40,233 nt of DNA from Cytidiella melzeri (GCA_022592445.1 JABYQR010000390.1:1-40233), one strand, 5' to 3'; positions 16,819-27,822 are shown, numbered from the stretch's first letter. Program-made: numbers and translations. Notes: generated from the letters alone by a model not told the origin.

Positions 16819-18924
16819 CCTTCTTCCAGCCCGTATGCTTCACCTGCCTTTCTCATACCGAAATCTGATCCTTCCGCTACACCTCGTTGAGTGAACGATT
16901 ACCGTACGCTCAACGCCAACACCGTACCCGACGCCCACACTCTGCCACTTATCAGCGACATCCTATCCAACTGTGCAAAGGGTCGCTTCTGGGCCAAAAT
17001 CAACATGACAAATAGCTTCTTCCAAACACACGTACATCCTGACGACATCGCTCTAACCGCCGTAAACACACCTTTTGGGCTATATGAGTGGACCGTTATG
17101 CCACAAGGCTGCCGCAATGCGCCTGCCACACACCAACGACGCATGTTCAATGCACTGAGAGATTTCATCGGTTCGATATGCCATGTCTACCTTGACGACA
17201 TTATCATCTGGTCGAACACCCTGGAAGAACATCGCCAAAATGTCGAAACGGTCCTCAACGCTTTACGCCGCCACTCACTCTATTGTTTGCCAAAGAAGAC
17301 CAATCTGTTCTGTGTCGAACTCGACTTCTTAGGACACCACATCTCGCGCCGCGGTGTTGAGGCAGATAACCAAAAAGTTGAGAAAGTCCTTTCATGGCCG
17401 ACGCCAAGGTCCACGTCAGACGTTTTATCGTTCCTAGAACTTGTTCGCTACATTGCAAATTTCCTCCCTTCTCTCGCCAAACATACTCGTGTTTTACATC
17501 ACTCGACGACACTCAAAGCGCGCGAAAACTTCTGCTGGACTGCCGCACACGACGCCGCCTTCCAGGCCATCAAGAACCTCGTCGTTTCGCGCGAGTGCCT
17601 CACGGTTATTGATCACCAAAACTTGGGCAACAACAAAATCTTTGTGGCTTGTGACGCTTCCGATTACTGTTCCGGAGCTGTTTTGTCGTGCGGGAAGACT
17701 CTCGAGTCTGTTCGCCCGGTCGCATTTGAGAGTCAAACCTTCAAAGCCGCGGAACTCAACTATCCAGTGCACAAAAAAGAACTGCTGGCGATTGTTCGCG
17801 CTCTCCGGAAATGGCGCATTGACCTCCTCGGCGTACCGTTCCTGGTCCTCACTGACCACCGCACTTTGGAGAACTTCGGCGAGCAGCAACACCTGTCCCG
17901 ACGCCAAGCTCGATGGCAAGAATTCCTTGGGCAATACGACTTTTCAATAAAGTACATCCCCGGCAAAGACAACGGCCCACCTGACGCCATGTCTCGTCAC
18001 CCTCTTACGATGTCACAGGCACGCGCTGACGCTACCTCTACGGTTGGCGCTTCTCATGTCTCCGTTTCCCTCGACGCATCTTTAGTTCAACATATCAAGG
18101 ACGCCTACACGGAAGACTCTTGGACTAAGGGCCTTGTTGTTTCTCTGTGGGACGGGCATGCGAAATCCGGCCACACGCCTAGCGAGTGTAAAAAGGACTC
18201 CATACACGCTTTGGGGGCCGGTTGGCTCGACGGAAAGTCCGCTAATGGGATCACCGTCCGCGACGGCCTCTTGTACCTCAACAATCGTCTGCTCGTACCT
18301 AACGCGCGGCACGTACGGGAAAACCTGTTTTGTCTGGCTCACAATTCACTTGGCCACTTCGGCTCCGATAAGTCGTACGCTGCGCTGCGCTCCGGTTACT
18401 TCTGGCTGAACATGCGCAAACAACTCGAAGACCTTTACATTCCAACCTGCGAGCAGTGCCAGCGCAACAAGTCTTCTAATCACAGACCTCGTGGACCACT
18501 GCACCCACTTCCTGTCCCTGACGGACGATGCTCCTCTGTTGCCATCGACTTCATCGGTCCCTTACCGGAGGATGATGGACACAACTGCATTGTCACAATG
18601 ATGTGTCGATTGAATTCAGACTTCCGTGCGATTCCCACGCGGACTGACATCTCAGCTGAAGACTTCGCGGCGCTATTCTTCACGCATTGGTATTGCAAAA
18701 ACAGTCTACCGGACGACATTGTTTCCGACCGAGACAAACTTTTCGTCTCCAAGTTCTGGAAGGCTTTACATACCTTGACCGGTGTTTCGCTCAAGATGTC
18801 CACTTCATATCACCCTGAAACAGACGGCGCGAGCGAACGAACGAACAAGACTGTCATACAAGCGCTCCGCTACCACGTCGAGCGAAACCAGAGGGGATGG
18901 GTGAACGCCCTGCCACTTGTGTGA
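16819..18924 (+). pseudogene. Element D RT, RNase H and integrase core
   Basis: After a short piece (SSSPYASPAFLIPKSD) another TGA at 16888-16890 replaces an expected Trp before VNDYRTLN. RT motif A reads FWAKINMTNSFFQT: the catalytic Asp is Asn (AAC at 17002-17004). YLDD at about 17188-17199 is intact. RNase H: CDASDYCSGA, KKELLAIV, TDHRTL, NGPPDAMSR. Integrase: H..LGHFG and CEQCQRNKS of the zinc region, then catalytic Asp in IDFIGPL, Asp in SDRDKLF, Glu in DGASERTNK. TGA at 18922-18924 interrupts the integrase C-terminal part. All visible lesions are C:G to T:A changes. Confidence 0.88.
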
Positions 18925-19683
18925 TTCAATTACATGAACACCGTGAACGCCTCCACTGGTTTCAGCGGGTTCCACTTACGTTACGGCCGATCTCCGAGAA
19001 TCATTCCGCCGCTGCTCACAAGCGATACCAAGTCCATTGCCTCGAACTTTGGTGGTGAAGGTTTCAACGCAAAACGTCTCTTGGACCGTATCGACTGCGA
19101 CGTACTCGAGGCGCAGGACAACCTCGCACTCGCGAAAACGCAACAAGCGTATCAGGCGAACAAACATCGTAGTGACGAACTTGTCTACAACATTGGTGAT
19201 AAAGTTCTCCTCTCCACCTTCCACCGTCGTCGCGACTACGTTAAAAGGGGGGACAACCGTGTTGCGAAGTTCATGGTACATTACGACGGACCATACACAG
19301 TTCTGGAATCTTGGCCGGACACTTCCACATATCGACTCGATCTCCCTTCACACATGCGCGCGTTCCCTACCTTTCACGCGTCGTTACTAAAACCTTTCAA
19401 ACGCAACAATGGCACATTGTTCCCCGAACGGGAGTACGAAAAGCCTGGACCTATCGCCACACCTGACGGTCCGGAACAAGTCATTGAGAAAATCTTGGAC
19501 CGCGTTGCGATTGGACGCGGTTTCCGCTACCTCGTGCGCTGGAAGGGTTTCGGTCCTGAAGACGACGAGTGGTTGCCAGGTTCACAAGTGAAGGACCTCG
19601 CGGTACTTGACACCTTCCTTCAGGAAAATAACCTGCCGGATCCGCCTACCGTACTCAATTCTTCTGGACGGGGGAGAGTGTAA
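18925..19683 (+). pseudogene. Element D integrase C-terminus and chromodomain
   Basis: Same frame after the TGA: FNYMNTVNASTGFSGFHLRYGRSP, a GDKVLLSTFHRR segment, then YDGPYTVLESW and FPTFHASLLKPF of the integrase C-terminal domain. The chromodomain (QVIEKILDRVAIGRGFRY, LVRWKGFGPEDDEWLP) is at about 19478-19610. It would bind histone tails and steer integration. The frame ends in TAA at 19681-19683, which lies at the first bases of the LTR. Confidence 0.88.
19666..19678 (+). promoter_or_regulatory. Element D polypurine tract
   Basis: Purine-rich GGACGGGGGAGAG directly before the LTR start TGTAACCCC, the expected plus-strand primer. Confidence 0.7.
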
Positions 19684-19970
19684 CCCCGCTGCAGGGTTAT
19701 GACACTTATGACACTTGTTCTCTCTCTCTCTCTTTGCTCTTCCCAGTAGTTCCCACATTCCTATTGGACACCGTCTGGACTCCTCTCGTAGTATATATAT
19801 TCGACCTCTTTCAACGTCGTTGGCTTTATCTCTTGCCCCGACGTTGAAGGTACGCATAGATACACTCACACTCAACTACCTGTAACTGATCTCTTGCCCC
19901 GACGTTGAAGCAATCCCAAATCTCGTGCTCGTTTTGTCTTTCCGAGTGTTTCCCGCTCATCGGGTTAACA
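19679..19970 (+). repeat. 3' LTR of element D (292 bp)
   Basis: Starts TGTAACCCC and ends GGGTTAACA, giving imperfect inverted termini. The first bases form a small palindrome (TAACCCCGCTGCAGGGTTA). It contains a repeated TTATGACAC, a CT microsatellite near 19720-19735, and a TATATATAT box at about 19791-19799. The right edge is followed by CGAAC; the matching duplication would be left of the window. Confidence 0.85.
19810..19910 (+). other. Element D LTR intron-like segment and competing hairpins
   Basis: The intron-like segment is 19850-19910 (GTACGC to AAG, 61 bp), with a 22-bp direct repeat before the donor (19828-19849) and at its end (19889-19910). TTCAACGTCG at 19810-19819 is the exact complement of CGACGTTGAA in the first repeat (19839-19848) and in the second (19900-19909). 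A 10-bp stem could therefore form next to the donor or next to the acceptor, but not both. Whether 19810-19819 is transcribed is not known. Confidence 0.45.
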
Positions 19971-20880
19971 CGAACCGTCCATCAACCACGCATCGTATAT
20001 ATTGCTTATTCACACCGCTTAACCACGTCTCGCAAACTATTCTTGGCCTAAAATGAACTGTACATCGATCGGCGTAGAGGACTGTCGTGGTCGGTGCGTA
20101 GCAAGCTCAAGCTGCGTTGACGCTGCGGGTCTTTGCGCGTGTTGTCCTTTTCCCTGGCCTTCGTCGATATCAGCAGCCGTCATGCACGCTAGATTCTCAT
20201 TGTGCCCTGCTTCACCGTCCTACTCGAGACGCTCTCGCACTAATTTGGTTTGTTCCTCCTCAGCGTCTTCGCCCTCATCAGCGTGTCTTGCATCTTTTCC
20301 TCCAGATTCCAAGGGATCTCGTTCTCATGTTTTCCACCTCCCTCTGTCTATGCTGTCTCTCCTCGTGTCCTCGCATCCCAGAAAACCGACAAAGAACAAT
20401 GAAACCAGACGGCTGCTCGTGTGTTTACGCTTCCGAGTTCTTTACGAGCGTTTTCGGGTTGCCCTTCAAACTTTAAGCTCCACCTTGTACCGTCACCTTG
20501 CCCGTTCCCCACATCCTTGCTGTCCCTTCATCACTCCGCACACCCGCTCATCCATCCATCCTCACTCGTTCCGTGGTCGCAGCACACCCTATATACCGTG
20601 TTACCCCCAACCCGCTTTGTATCCTAGTGAAGGTCCTCTATGTTACTCGTTTTTGTCGGGTCCCCATCAGTATATGTGTGTGTCGTGGCTCTACACATGT
20701 ATGCCCGCCATGCAGACGTGTATTTCAGACATTGCAGTAGAATGCACTTCGAATGCCCTTGGAATCGACGTCGACTACTACGCATGCATACAAGTACATA
20801 ATCAAAAGATTTATGGGGCTGACTTTCGGTGTACGGCTGGTGGATGTGTGATGTATCGAGCAGCGAGTTGTACACGTACA
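19971..20880. other. Intergenic region: 3' flank of NWD1, copy 1 of a repeated flank
   Basis: Pyrimidine-rich DNA. Blocks recur at 28500-29290 and 31960-32830, each time beside the 3' end of an NLR gene or relic; examples are CGGGTTGCCCTTC, then CATCCATCC, then AGCACACCC. A long open frame (20053-20949) overlaps it, but its frame is not kept in the other copies. No gene supported. Confidence 0.55.
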
Positions 20881-21310
20881 CTAGAAGGGACTGTCGTCCA
20901 ACCTTGCACCCGAAAAGTCAACAAGAAGCAGGCGGACGCCCAAAGCTAGTCGTTCCTCATACCAGCGACCTACCAATCTATCGAGTAAAATAGATGAATC
21001 ATCTCTGTGTACAGGTGGAATCCACAGAATCCTTCGCCCTTCCTGTCCGTGGAGAACCCACTTTTTGTCATACGATCGATAGCATGGTGCCTCTGAGCTA
21101 GTGAGCGTTGTGTCAACTCCTATGAGGGACGATGCTTCGCCTGCTTCCTCGACAAAGTGTAGCGTCTCCGTCGTGTCGGTCACTGCCATGGCGTTCCTCC
21201 AGGTAGCAGAGTATCGCTTGCCGGATTTGCATTCAAGTACGAGAGTAATGTCGTTGTCGGGTTTTGAATGTTCTCGGTGGCTGATCCGCACAACATGTTA
21301 TAATTGGAGG
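20881..21310 (-). pseudogene. Former C-terminal tail of NWD1, out of frame
   Basis: This frame (ISHREHSKPDNDITLVLECK through GQEGRRILWIP to a stop at 20881) aligns throughout with the last 150 or so residues of NWD2. In NWD1 it is cut off from the WD40 frame by a net 5-bp difference near 21295-21310: NWD1 has GGAGTTGTACCCTCC where NWD2 has GGGAATGTCG. The WD40 frame therefore ends instead at 21180 with about 40 unrelated residues. The tail is otherwise well preserved, so the lesion may be young or polymorphic. Confidence 0.65.
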
Positions 21311-24300
21311 GTACAACTCCTCGCGCAGCCAACACCATGCGAGGGTCAGCGCCGTCAATTCGTTCCACTGTCCAGCAGTCGATTCGCGTAGTTCCCATGA
21401 ATGGGTCTGCACAGTGGAAGAACCCCAGTGCGCCGTGGGTGTATGGTAAGATCCGGCTCAGTTCCTCATTGTCGTACATGACAGTGATTTTCTGCTGTGC
21501 CATTGTGTCATCTTGAGACCAGTCCCAGAGATGCGCGTACCCATATGAGTCACAAAAGATGACATAGTGATTGTCAGATGAGAATGCTGTGTCAATGACC
21601 CATCTTGAGTGCTCGCGTAGGACTTTGTGAAGTGTCCCGTTCCGAGCATCCCATACTCGCACTGTTCCATTATATGAGCCGGCAACCAACAGCTGCCCAT
21701 CGTTGGAGAAGTGCGTGCAGTTGACACCCTTGGTAACATTGTCGTCCATGTCCTGGTTGAGGGCCCTGACTCGCGCCTCCCAGATGTTGACAGTCCTATC
21801 GTATGCACCAGAGGCGATGAACCTGCCATCCGGAGAGAACGCCACAGCGCTGACATCAGCACGATGCGCTTCAAACAGCGACACGGCGTAATCAGAGGTG
21901 CCTTCTAGATAGACGACATAGATAGCAGTAGAGTCAGATACTGCAAAGGCAAGCATGCCGGGGTTTGTAGTGGGCGAGAACTGCAGTGACAAGACACTGT
22001 TGGTGGTTTGGATGTGGTAGACAGAATCGCCCGTGTCTACATTGTATACAACTAGGTGACCTGATAAGGAGCCCGACGCAACAAGCGATCCGTCGAACGA
22101 GGAAGCCACCGCGGTAACATGATCCCAAGTGTTAAGCTCTTGATGTTGGAAGACTTTCACCCGTCGAGGAGGATCCACCTCCCACAACTCAGTACACCCA
22201 GACCCCTCGCCGCCAATAATGACAGTCTTGAGACCACGACGCCTCAGCCAGCACAAGACCGCATCTGTCATCCCCACAGTGAATTGTTGTTGACAGCAAT
22301 CATCGCCAGAGTCAATGTTCCATAGACGAACACGACCATCCACTGCGCTAGACACGAGATACTCTCCACAGCCAGAGTAAGGATGAAATGCAACACTCTT
22401 GATATACACTCCGACTTCACCATGCAGCGTGATGGTACTAACACCGGTGCGAACGTCCCACAACGTGATGGAGTAACCGCAAGCTGTGGCAAGGATTCGG
22501 TTGTCGTGGGAGAACGAAAGAGATTTGACAAAGCCCTCATGTTTGAAATCAGCCAGTAGCTCTCCAGTTGCAGAACGGAACAGGAAAGTGGACAAATAGC
22601 CACCAACAGCGATCATGGTTCCATCAGGGGAGTATTCCAACACTTTAACTTGACTGGGTATTTGTACAGTCCTGAGAGGCCCGCCCTTCTGTGCCTTTGC
22701 ACCACCAATGACAACTGCAGCTTCGCATACCAGGTCCGCTGCATGAGATGATTTGAGAAGCGACTCGTTCGAAGTGAAAGGGAGGCCAGAGTGGTAGATG
22801 TGGGCCACGGACGCGTCAACAATGTCGAACGCGTTCAAGATGAACCTTCGACCGTCGTCGGCCCAGTCGATCAACATCTGGTACTTGTCGTCGCACTGCA
22901 GTGAAGATGCTATTAGCACGGGATAGCCCGATGGATGTGTAAGTCATACCGAGATAAGCCACTCGTGCACATCGGTCAATGAGTTGACGGCGGTTCGCAG
23001 ATCCCGGAGGAGCCTCAGGACCTCGAACCACTGTAGCTGACGTGTGGTAAGGAACCGATGGAGAACGCAGGGCTTGCCAGGTTGTCCGTTCTCGTAATCA
23101 GCGTCGGAGAGTAAGTGTGCCTCGCGATTCCCGTCGGAAAGGAGATGAGTAGCCCAGTATCGACAGCTATATCTCAGCGCTGCGGGGATGCATCGATCGA
23201 GTGTGGTTAGATTGACGTCGTCGTTCATAGCATACCGTGGCAGACCACAGATGTTCTTCTTTAGCCCGCCCTCCATGGTCTCGAAGCAGCGCGTGGCGGC
23301 GTTGGAGTGGTGTGCATCTCGATCAATGTATAATCGAGGATTCGTACATCGCGTTGAGTCTGAGAGGAAATCAGGGAAGGATTTATGAAAGAAACGAATG
23401 GGGAGGGTGGAATCCTCCGGTACAAGAAGCACGGAGTGAAGTGACCTGAGAGATGTCTGAATGGTAGCCGAGTTCAGGCCCAAGATGTCCGCCATTGTCG
23501 AAGTAGAGACGAGATCACATGCGACTACGAGGAAGCCTAGTATAGATCGAATCCTCTGCATGAAGTTGTCGTCCTTCTTGGCAAACGCGCGTGCAAGTAT
23601 GTCGAGGTAAAGGGCGTCGAGGCCAGACGAGCCTTCCTTCACAAAGCTGTCTTTCTGGCTCATAAGCGCGTTGAGCTGGTCTTGTGGATTACTGACTTCG
23701 TCGAAGATCAGTTTAACTGCTGTCGCCGCAAAGATAAAAAGGCCGGAAGATTTTGCCACCAGTTTATCTACGTCCGTTTCACTGGGCCAGTCCTTGGGAA
23801 GGTGGAGGTCGCTACGCCCTGCGCGAGCCTCCGAATCGTTGAGCTTCACCTCTAGGAATCGTCTAATGTCCTTGTCCACTGACGTCGCGCCTACTTTGTG
23901 CAATACCATCACGTCGGTGATGGGCCTCAAGCCTTTGAGACGAAACCCCATGCGGATGTTCGTCTCTGGACGGCTGGTGATAAAGAATTTGATCTTCGGA
24001 ATGCGTGCAATGAATTGGGCTAAGTACGAGAGGATGATGGAGGTGGCTTCGTCGTCCCTGCATTCATCAAGCGCATCGATGACAACGACAGTCTCTATGC
24101 CAGACTCATCCGCTGGGCGGATGATAAATTCCTGAAATTGGTTGTGGAGAGCCAACGACGCGATGTCCTGATTTTTCTCGAGGGCATCCAGAACCGCTTT
24201 CCTGAATTTCAGCGAGGCGTTGTTTGAAGATGTCGCAAGATGGAACGCTATGGTCGGGAAGATCATCGTCCGATCGCTTGCGTGCGCGGAGGACCGAGAA

Positions 24301-25557
24301 CAGAAGAAACTGGCACCAAGCCGCCCGTTATCAGCAAGTTGCTCTGCAAAGCTCTGCGCGATGGTCGACTTCCCGCTACCAGCGTGACCGTTAAGCCAAT
24401 AGACTTGTTTTGCAGAGGAGCTGTCGGCCCACTCCATGAGCTCGCGTAAGATGTCCACCCGTGTATCTTCGAGACAGTGCGAGCGTGTATCAGACCCAGA
24501 TGCGTTGAAGCCAGCGTCCTTCGCGCGAGGTAGCTTGTCGAGAGAGTCCCGCTCGTCTAGTAACAATCTGAAATGAGCGACATGCTTCATGATCATAAAT
24601 TAAGAAGTAATTCACCGTAGTTCTGGCCAAGATGTGGTCCAGAATCAGTGGGTATAAATGCTGTCGATCGTTAAATGGACGTACAATCTGCTCCACCTGG
24701 AGCCTATGGATGTTTTCGACTAGAGAACGCTGTTGACTGCATCAGTAGTGTCTAGCAGCAGAATCGGGACCAGTAGACACCTCATAGTCGTTGAGGGCTT
24801 GCTCAACATCGCGTATATATCCTTCAATCACCTCCTTGGTGTCAGATGCCGTGAAAGTGCGCTGGGTGATCTTTTCCTGGACTATCTCCTTCAGTTTCTT
24901 CCGTTTAGCGTCCAATTCCCTGCATAACATGTCAATCAATGTACTAGAGGCAGTCGAAAGACACAACAATCACTCTGTCAAGACACTACGACAATGAAGT
25001 GCATGTGTGTCGTTTGTTGTGGTCCACGATCTCTCAATCGCCTCGATCCGCTTCAAGAGCCGTTTAGCATCTTTCTTGTTACCTCGGGTGTTCTGATTCG
25101 TCTTTGAATGCCATGAAACATGCCCAATGTTGCTATCGCCGCTCACCTTGGCAAGTTTACGGAGAAAATTCATGCCGGCCGCTGCGCTCTTGAGAGGAGG
25201 AAAGACGTCGGACACCACTTCTGTCAGATCCAGCAATGTCGTGCCGACTCCTTTGGCTAGATTTCCAGCATTGCTCTTCATAGCCAGCGACGCGTTAGCC
25301 TCTTGATCGTCGGTGACGTCTCTGACCTAGCTACTTACAATGCGCATGTGCCCCGTTCCTGCTTCGCTTGCGCCATCTGATCCTGCCACCACTCTTTGGT
25401 TCGATGCGCTTGCGACGCCTCCGACTGTCCCTGCCCTGTCCTGTGAATGTTCGACGTCGCTCGCCCTGGATGCATCAGCGCCTGAGTCACTGACAATTGC
25501 GGCCTCCGTCGTAGGATTGGCTATATTCTTGAGCCAAGCACGAATGCGTTTGGGCAT
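21180..25557 (-). CDS. NWD1: NLR-like STAND protein, helical N-terminus + NACHT + WD40
   Basis: Intracellular receptor-like NTPase of the fungal NLR class; such proteins act in non-self recognition and regulated cell death. Deduced exons: 25557-25339, 25299-25147, 25092-24974, 24919-24781, 24729-about 24697 (linker uncertain), 24567-22950 (NACHT), 22895-21180 (WD40). Introns are 39-54 bp with GT-AG ends. The N-terminus has a Ser/Ala-rich low-complexity leader, then a helical domain (VVSDVFPPLKSAAAGMNFL, later EVIEGYIRDVEQALNDYE) resembling the MLKL/HeLo-like four-helix domains of agaricomycete NLRs. NACHT: Walker A GHAGSGKST (about 24364-24390), Walker B VVVIDALDEC (about 24057-24086), KFFITSRPE. 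Then about eight WD40 repeats. The start ATG at 25557 matches the start of NWD2. The C-terminal tail is frameshifted. Confidence 0.8.
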
Positions 25558-26040
25558 CGCTGTGGAGCCTCAAAAAAGCAACGAGATGGTAGCGTATGTG
25601 AGGTTGTCGTGTGGGAACCGCTGGAGCAGGAGAGTGTCAACACGGGTCAAGAGCGCCAGAGGCACAGAAGATGCCCACCATCTCCCACGAGCATAGAGCG
25701 TGTAAGCCTGGCATTGCGGAACATTGCGCGGCATATTGCAAGCCTGCCTATGCGAAGACTGTGCTTCAGACTCTTATAGTCAGCTGGGACACAGCACGTG
25801 GATGCATCGTCCCGCACATACGGCAACCTTCGAATAACAGTTCTGTTCGTGTTCGTTCCTACTGTTCCTGCTATTTGAACCAGTATCAGTAAACCTGCGC
25901 AGTGAACTGTATCAGCGAGATTCCCACAGTCATCATAATGTAACATCCTTGTGTTTCCCCATGTGTCGCTGGCTGATAGACCTATCCTTATTCCTCGCCC
26001 TCTGGGTCTTCCTAGCGTCGTACTGAGATGTTATGAAAGT
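25558..26040. promoter_or_regulatory. 5' flank of NWD1, homologous to the 5' flank of NWD2
   Basis: Blocks such as GCGGAACATTGCGC and CAGCACG are shared with 37690-37935 upstream of NWD2, so the duplication unit includes the promoter. No clear TATA box was identified. Confidence 0.4.
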
Positions 26041-27357
26041 CATCAGAGTTTCAGCCATCACGGTGTACGTGTGAGAGGGCAGGATGAACGTGAACGCCTG
26101 TTGTCACTTGGATGCGTAACTCTCTACAAACCTTGAGCCTTTGTTGTCTTCCTTCCACCCCTACACACGTAGTTCCCTTCACCACTAGATGGTGCCTTTC
26201 ATATGGGCCCTGCACGGCGATCGTCCAGAATTGCACTCCCCACCGCGCATCCATCCTCATCCGTCTTGTGGTCAAAGTGCACTTTGTGTACCACGCTGAC
26301 CTTACCCGCTTCGTTTCCCAGTGTAGGCAATCTATGTGAAAGGGTCGCTCCCCATGTTGAGGAAGCACACCTGTATGTCGAGGTTTGTGCGAAACCAATA
26401 CCGGCGTGACTTGTGATTGGCCTGCGCTGTGAACGATTATGTAAGCCGCAAGTTTTCGTCTCTTTCAACGATCATCGAGCTGACCTTGAAGCCTCTTGCC
26501 CACGAATGTGAACGGTGAGTTGAAGGTCGTACGTGGCTATGGCAGCTGGAACTTGGAACTTGGCCCTCCTCGACGACTCGATACGCGTACCCTTTCTGCA
26601 GACTCCTACCCTCTCTTCTCCCAAGAACGACGACCACGTTAGCGGTGACTTGACGCCGCTCTCATTCAACAACTGACTACCGCACTGTCTGCCAGGTGGG
26701 AGACAAATATTTCACATTCACGTCTAGCTCGCATTACCCACACAGAAGCTAGAGATCTTCACCGCAACAAACAGTCCTGCTTTCGTCCACTCGAAAAGAC
26801 ACGCCTTTGCTGTGCATCTGTTCAGTACTCATACTACACCGTCGTTTCCCCTCGTCCTCAGCCTCTTGCAGCTTCCCTTGCTTTTCACGTCTTGCTATAC
26901 GGCCGGCTGTTCCGAGTATTCCCACTTTCTCTCTCGCCAGTCTCGCAAACAAACTCATCGACAAGCCATTCCTCCTCTGACAATCTGTGCTAGCTCACGA
27001 CAGGCACTTCGACCCATGAGCCACTCGCCGCTCCACTGTACAGCAAGCACGGAAACAAGAGTACTCGCAAATTGGCAACAGATGCATCCTACTCTCGCCA
27101 CTCTGTCTTCGAGCATATGTAAACTCATCGCCAACATCGGGGCTTCTACCCGCGTTCGCTACCAGGCTGGAATGGATCATCTCTTCCTTCCCAGAGGAGA
27201 AACAAGTTTCATCGCGTTTAGTCTACTCGAGGCTGCAGGGTGTTGAGACAGGGGTGTTGAACGTGCGTCCTGCCATTCTCTACACCGCAGTGCAAATACT
27301 GCGCTGACTGCCGGTATCTAATACTCTATCGAGGATCTAGACAGTAACATAAGCTCA
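26041..27357. other. Intergenic region with a fragment of the NLR 3'-flank repeat
   Basis: About 26180-26340 matches part of the repeated NLR 3' flank (CATCCATCCTCATCCG, then TACCCGCTTCG and AGTGTAGGCAATCTATG). Open frames here (for example 26812-27246) are short, show no domain and lack conserved frames. From about 27130 the DNA starts to match 29650 onward, the left part of a degenerate tandem duplication. Confidence 0.45.
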
Positions 27358-27822
27358 ATGGATGCACCCGCCTGGCAGACAGACGACATGTCTCGCTATA
27401 CCGATGAAGATGAAGATATGGGCGCCGAACATCACAGGCGACTCATGCTCCCTGGTGCACGCTCAGACTTCCATCTGCCTCTCGACTGCGACGCTTTAAA
27501 GTCATTTGCGCCTTCAGGCTCATTCTTTTCGGCTGCATGCTGGCAAAACAGTGGCTTGAGACCCATTATTTCTCGCCTCGGTACGTTCCTACACGCTGAG
27601 TCTTATGTGTTTACCAATACCTCAGACGGACAAATGATCTCCAACGTCCCTATTCGCTGTCCGAACAACTTGATAATTGGACTCGACCGTTGGCCCATCT
27701 CTTGCCCGTTGACAAGCTCAAACAACATCGTGCGCAAGACAATCGACGATCTCCTCGAAGCACTTTTGCGCTCCGAGACGCATGAAGTCGATGACATCCC
27801 AAGGCCCGTCTCACAGAGTTGA
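27358..27822 (+). CDS. Unknown ORF, copy I of a duplicated locus
   Basis: 154 codons from ATG (MDAPAWQTDDMSRYTDEDED) to TGA. No recognised domain, signal peptide or membrane segment. Homologous pieces occur at about 29980-30060, 30640-30770 and 30950-31010 (AGWQTEDMFRFY; NIVRTTIDDL against NNIVRKTIDDLLEAL here), where the frame is broken and about 0.6 kb is inserted. The real gene may have had further exons, since homology continues past the stop to about 28150. Either a small gene or the better-preserved relic of one. Confidence 0.35.
   Translation: MDAPAWQTDDMSRYTDEDEDMGAEHHRRLMLPGARSDFHLPLDCDALKSFAPSGSFFSAACWQNSGLRPIISRLGTFLHAESYVFTNTSDGQMISNVPIRCPNNLIIGLDRWPISCPLTSSNNIVRKTIDDLLEALLRSETHEVDDIPRPVSQS

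Larger units (their letters stand above)
15452..19970 (+). mobile_element. Element D, Ty3/gypsy chromovirus, left part displaced by element B
   Basis: A single reading frame (positions congruent to 1 mod 3) runs from 15454 to 19683, coding in order the end of gag, protease, RT, RNase H, integrase and chromodomain. It is followed by a polypurine tract (19666-19678) and a 292-bp LTR. It differs from A, B and C in LTR size, gag-pol organisation (gag and pol in one frame) and sequence. Four in-frame TGA codons (15607, 16816, 16888, 18922) and missense changes at key residues show that it is dead, with no frameshift in 4.2 kb. Confidence 0.9.

Noticed and set aside
20053..20949. 298-codon ORF beside NWD1
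   Set aside because: Its frame is not conserved in the two homologous flank copies (28500-29290, 31960-32830), it is low-complexity and it overlaps the NWD1 tail in antisense.
24490..24696. Continuous minus-strand frame between the helical domain and the NACHT exon of NWD1
   Set aside because: It does not join the NACHT exon in phase and is not kept in NWD2, where strong splice donors are seen. The exact linker exons could not be settled from sequence alone.
26812..27246. 144-codon ORF with a hydrophobic start
   Set aside because: No domain, no conserved frame in the duplicated copy and an odd composition; treated as chance.
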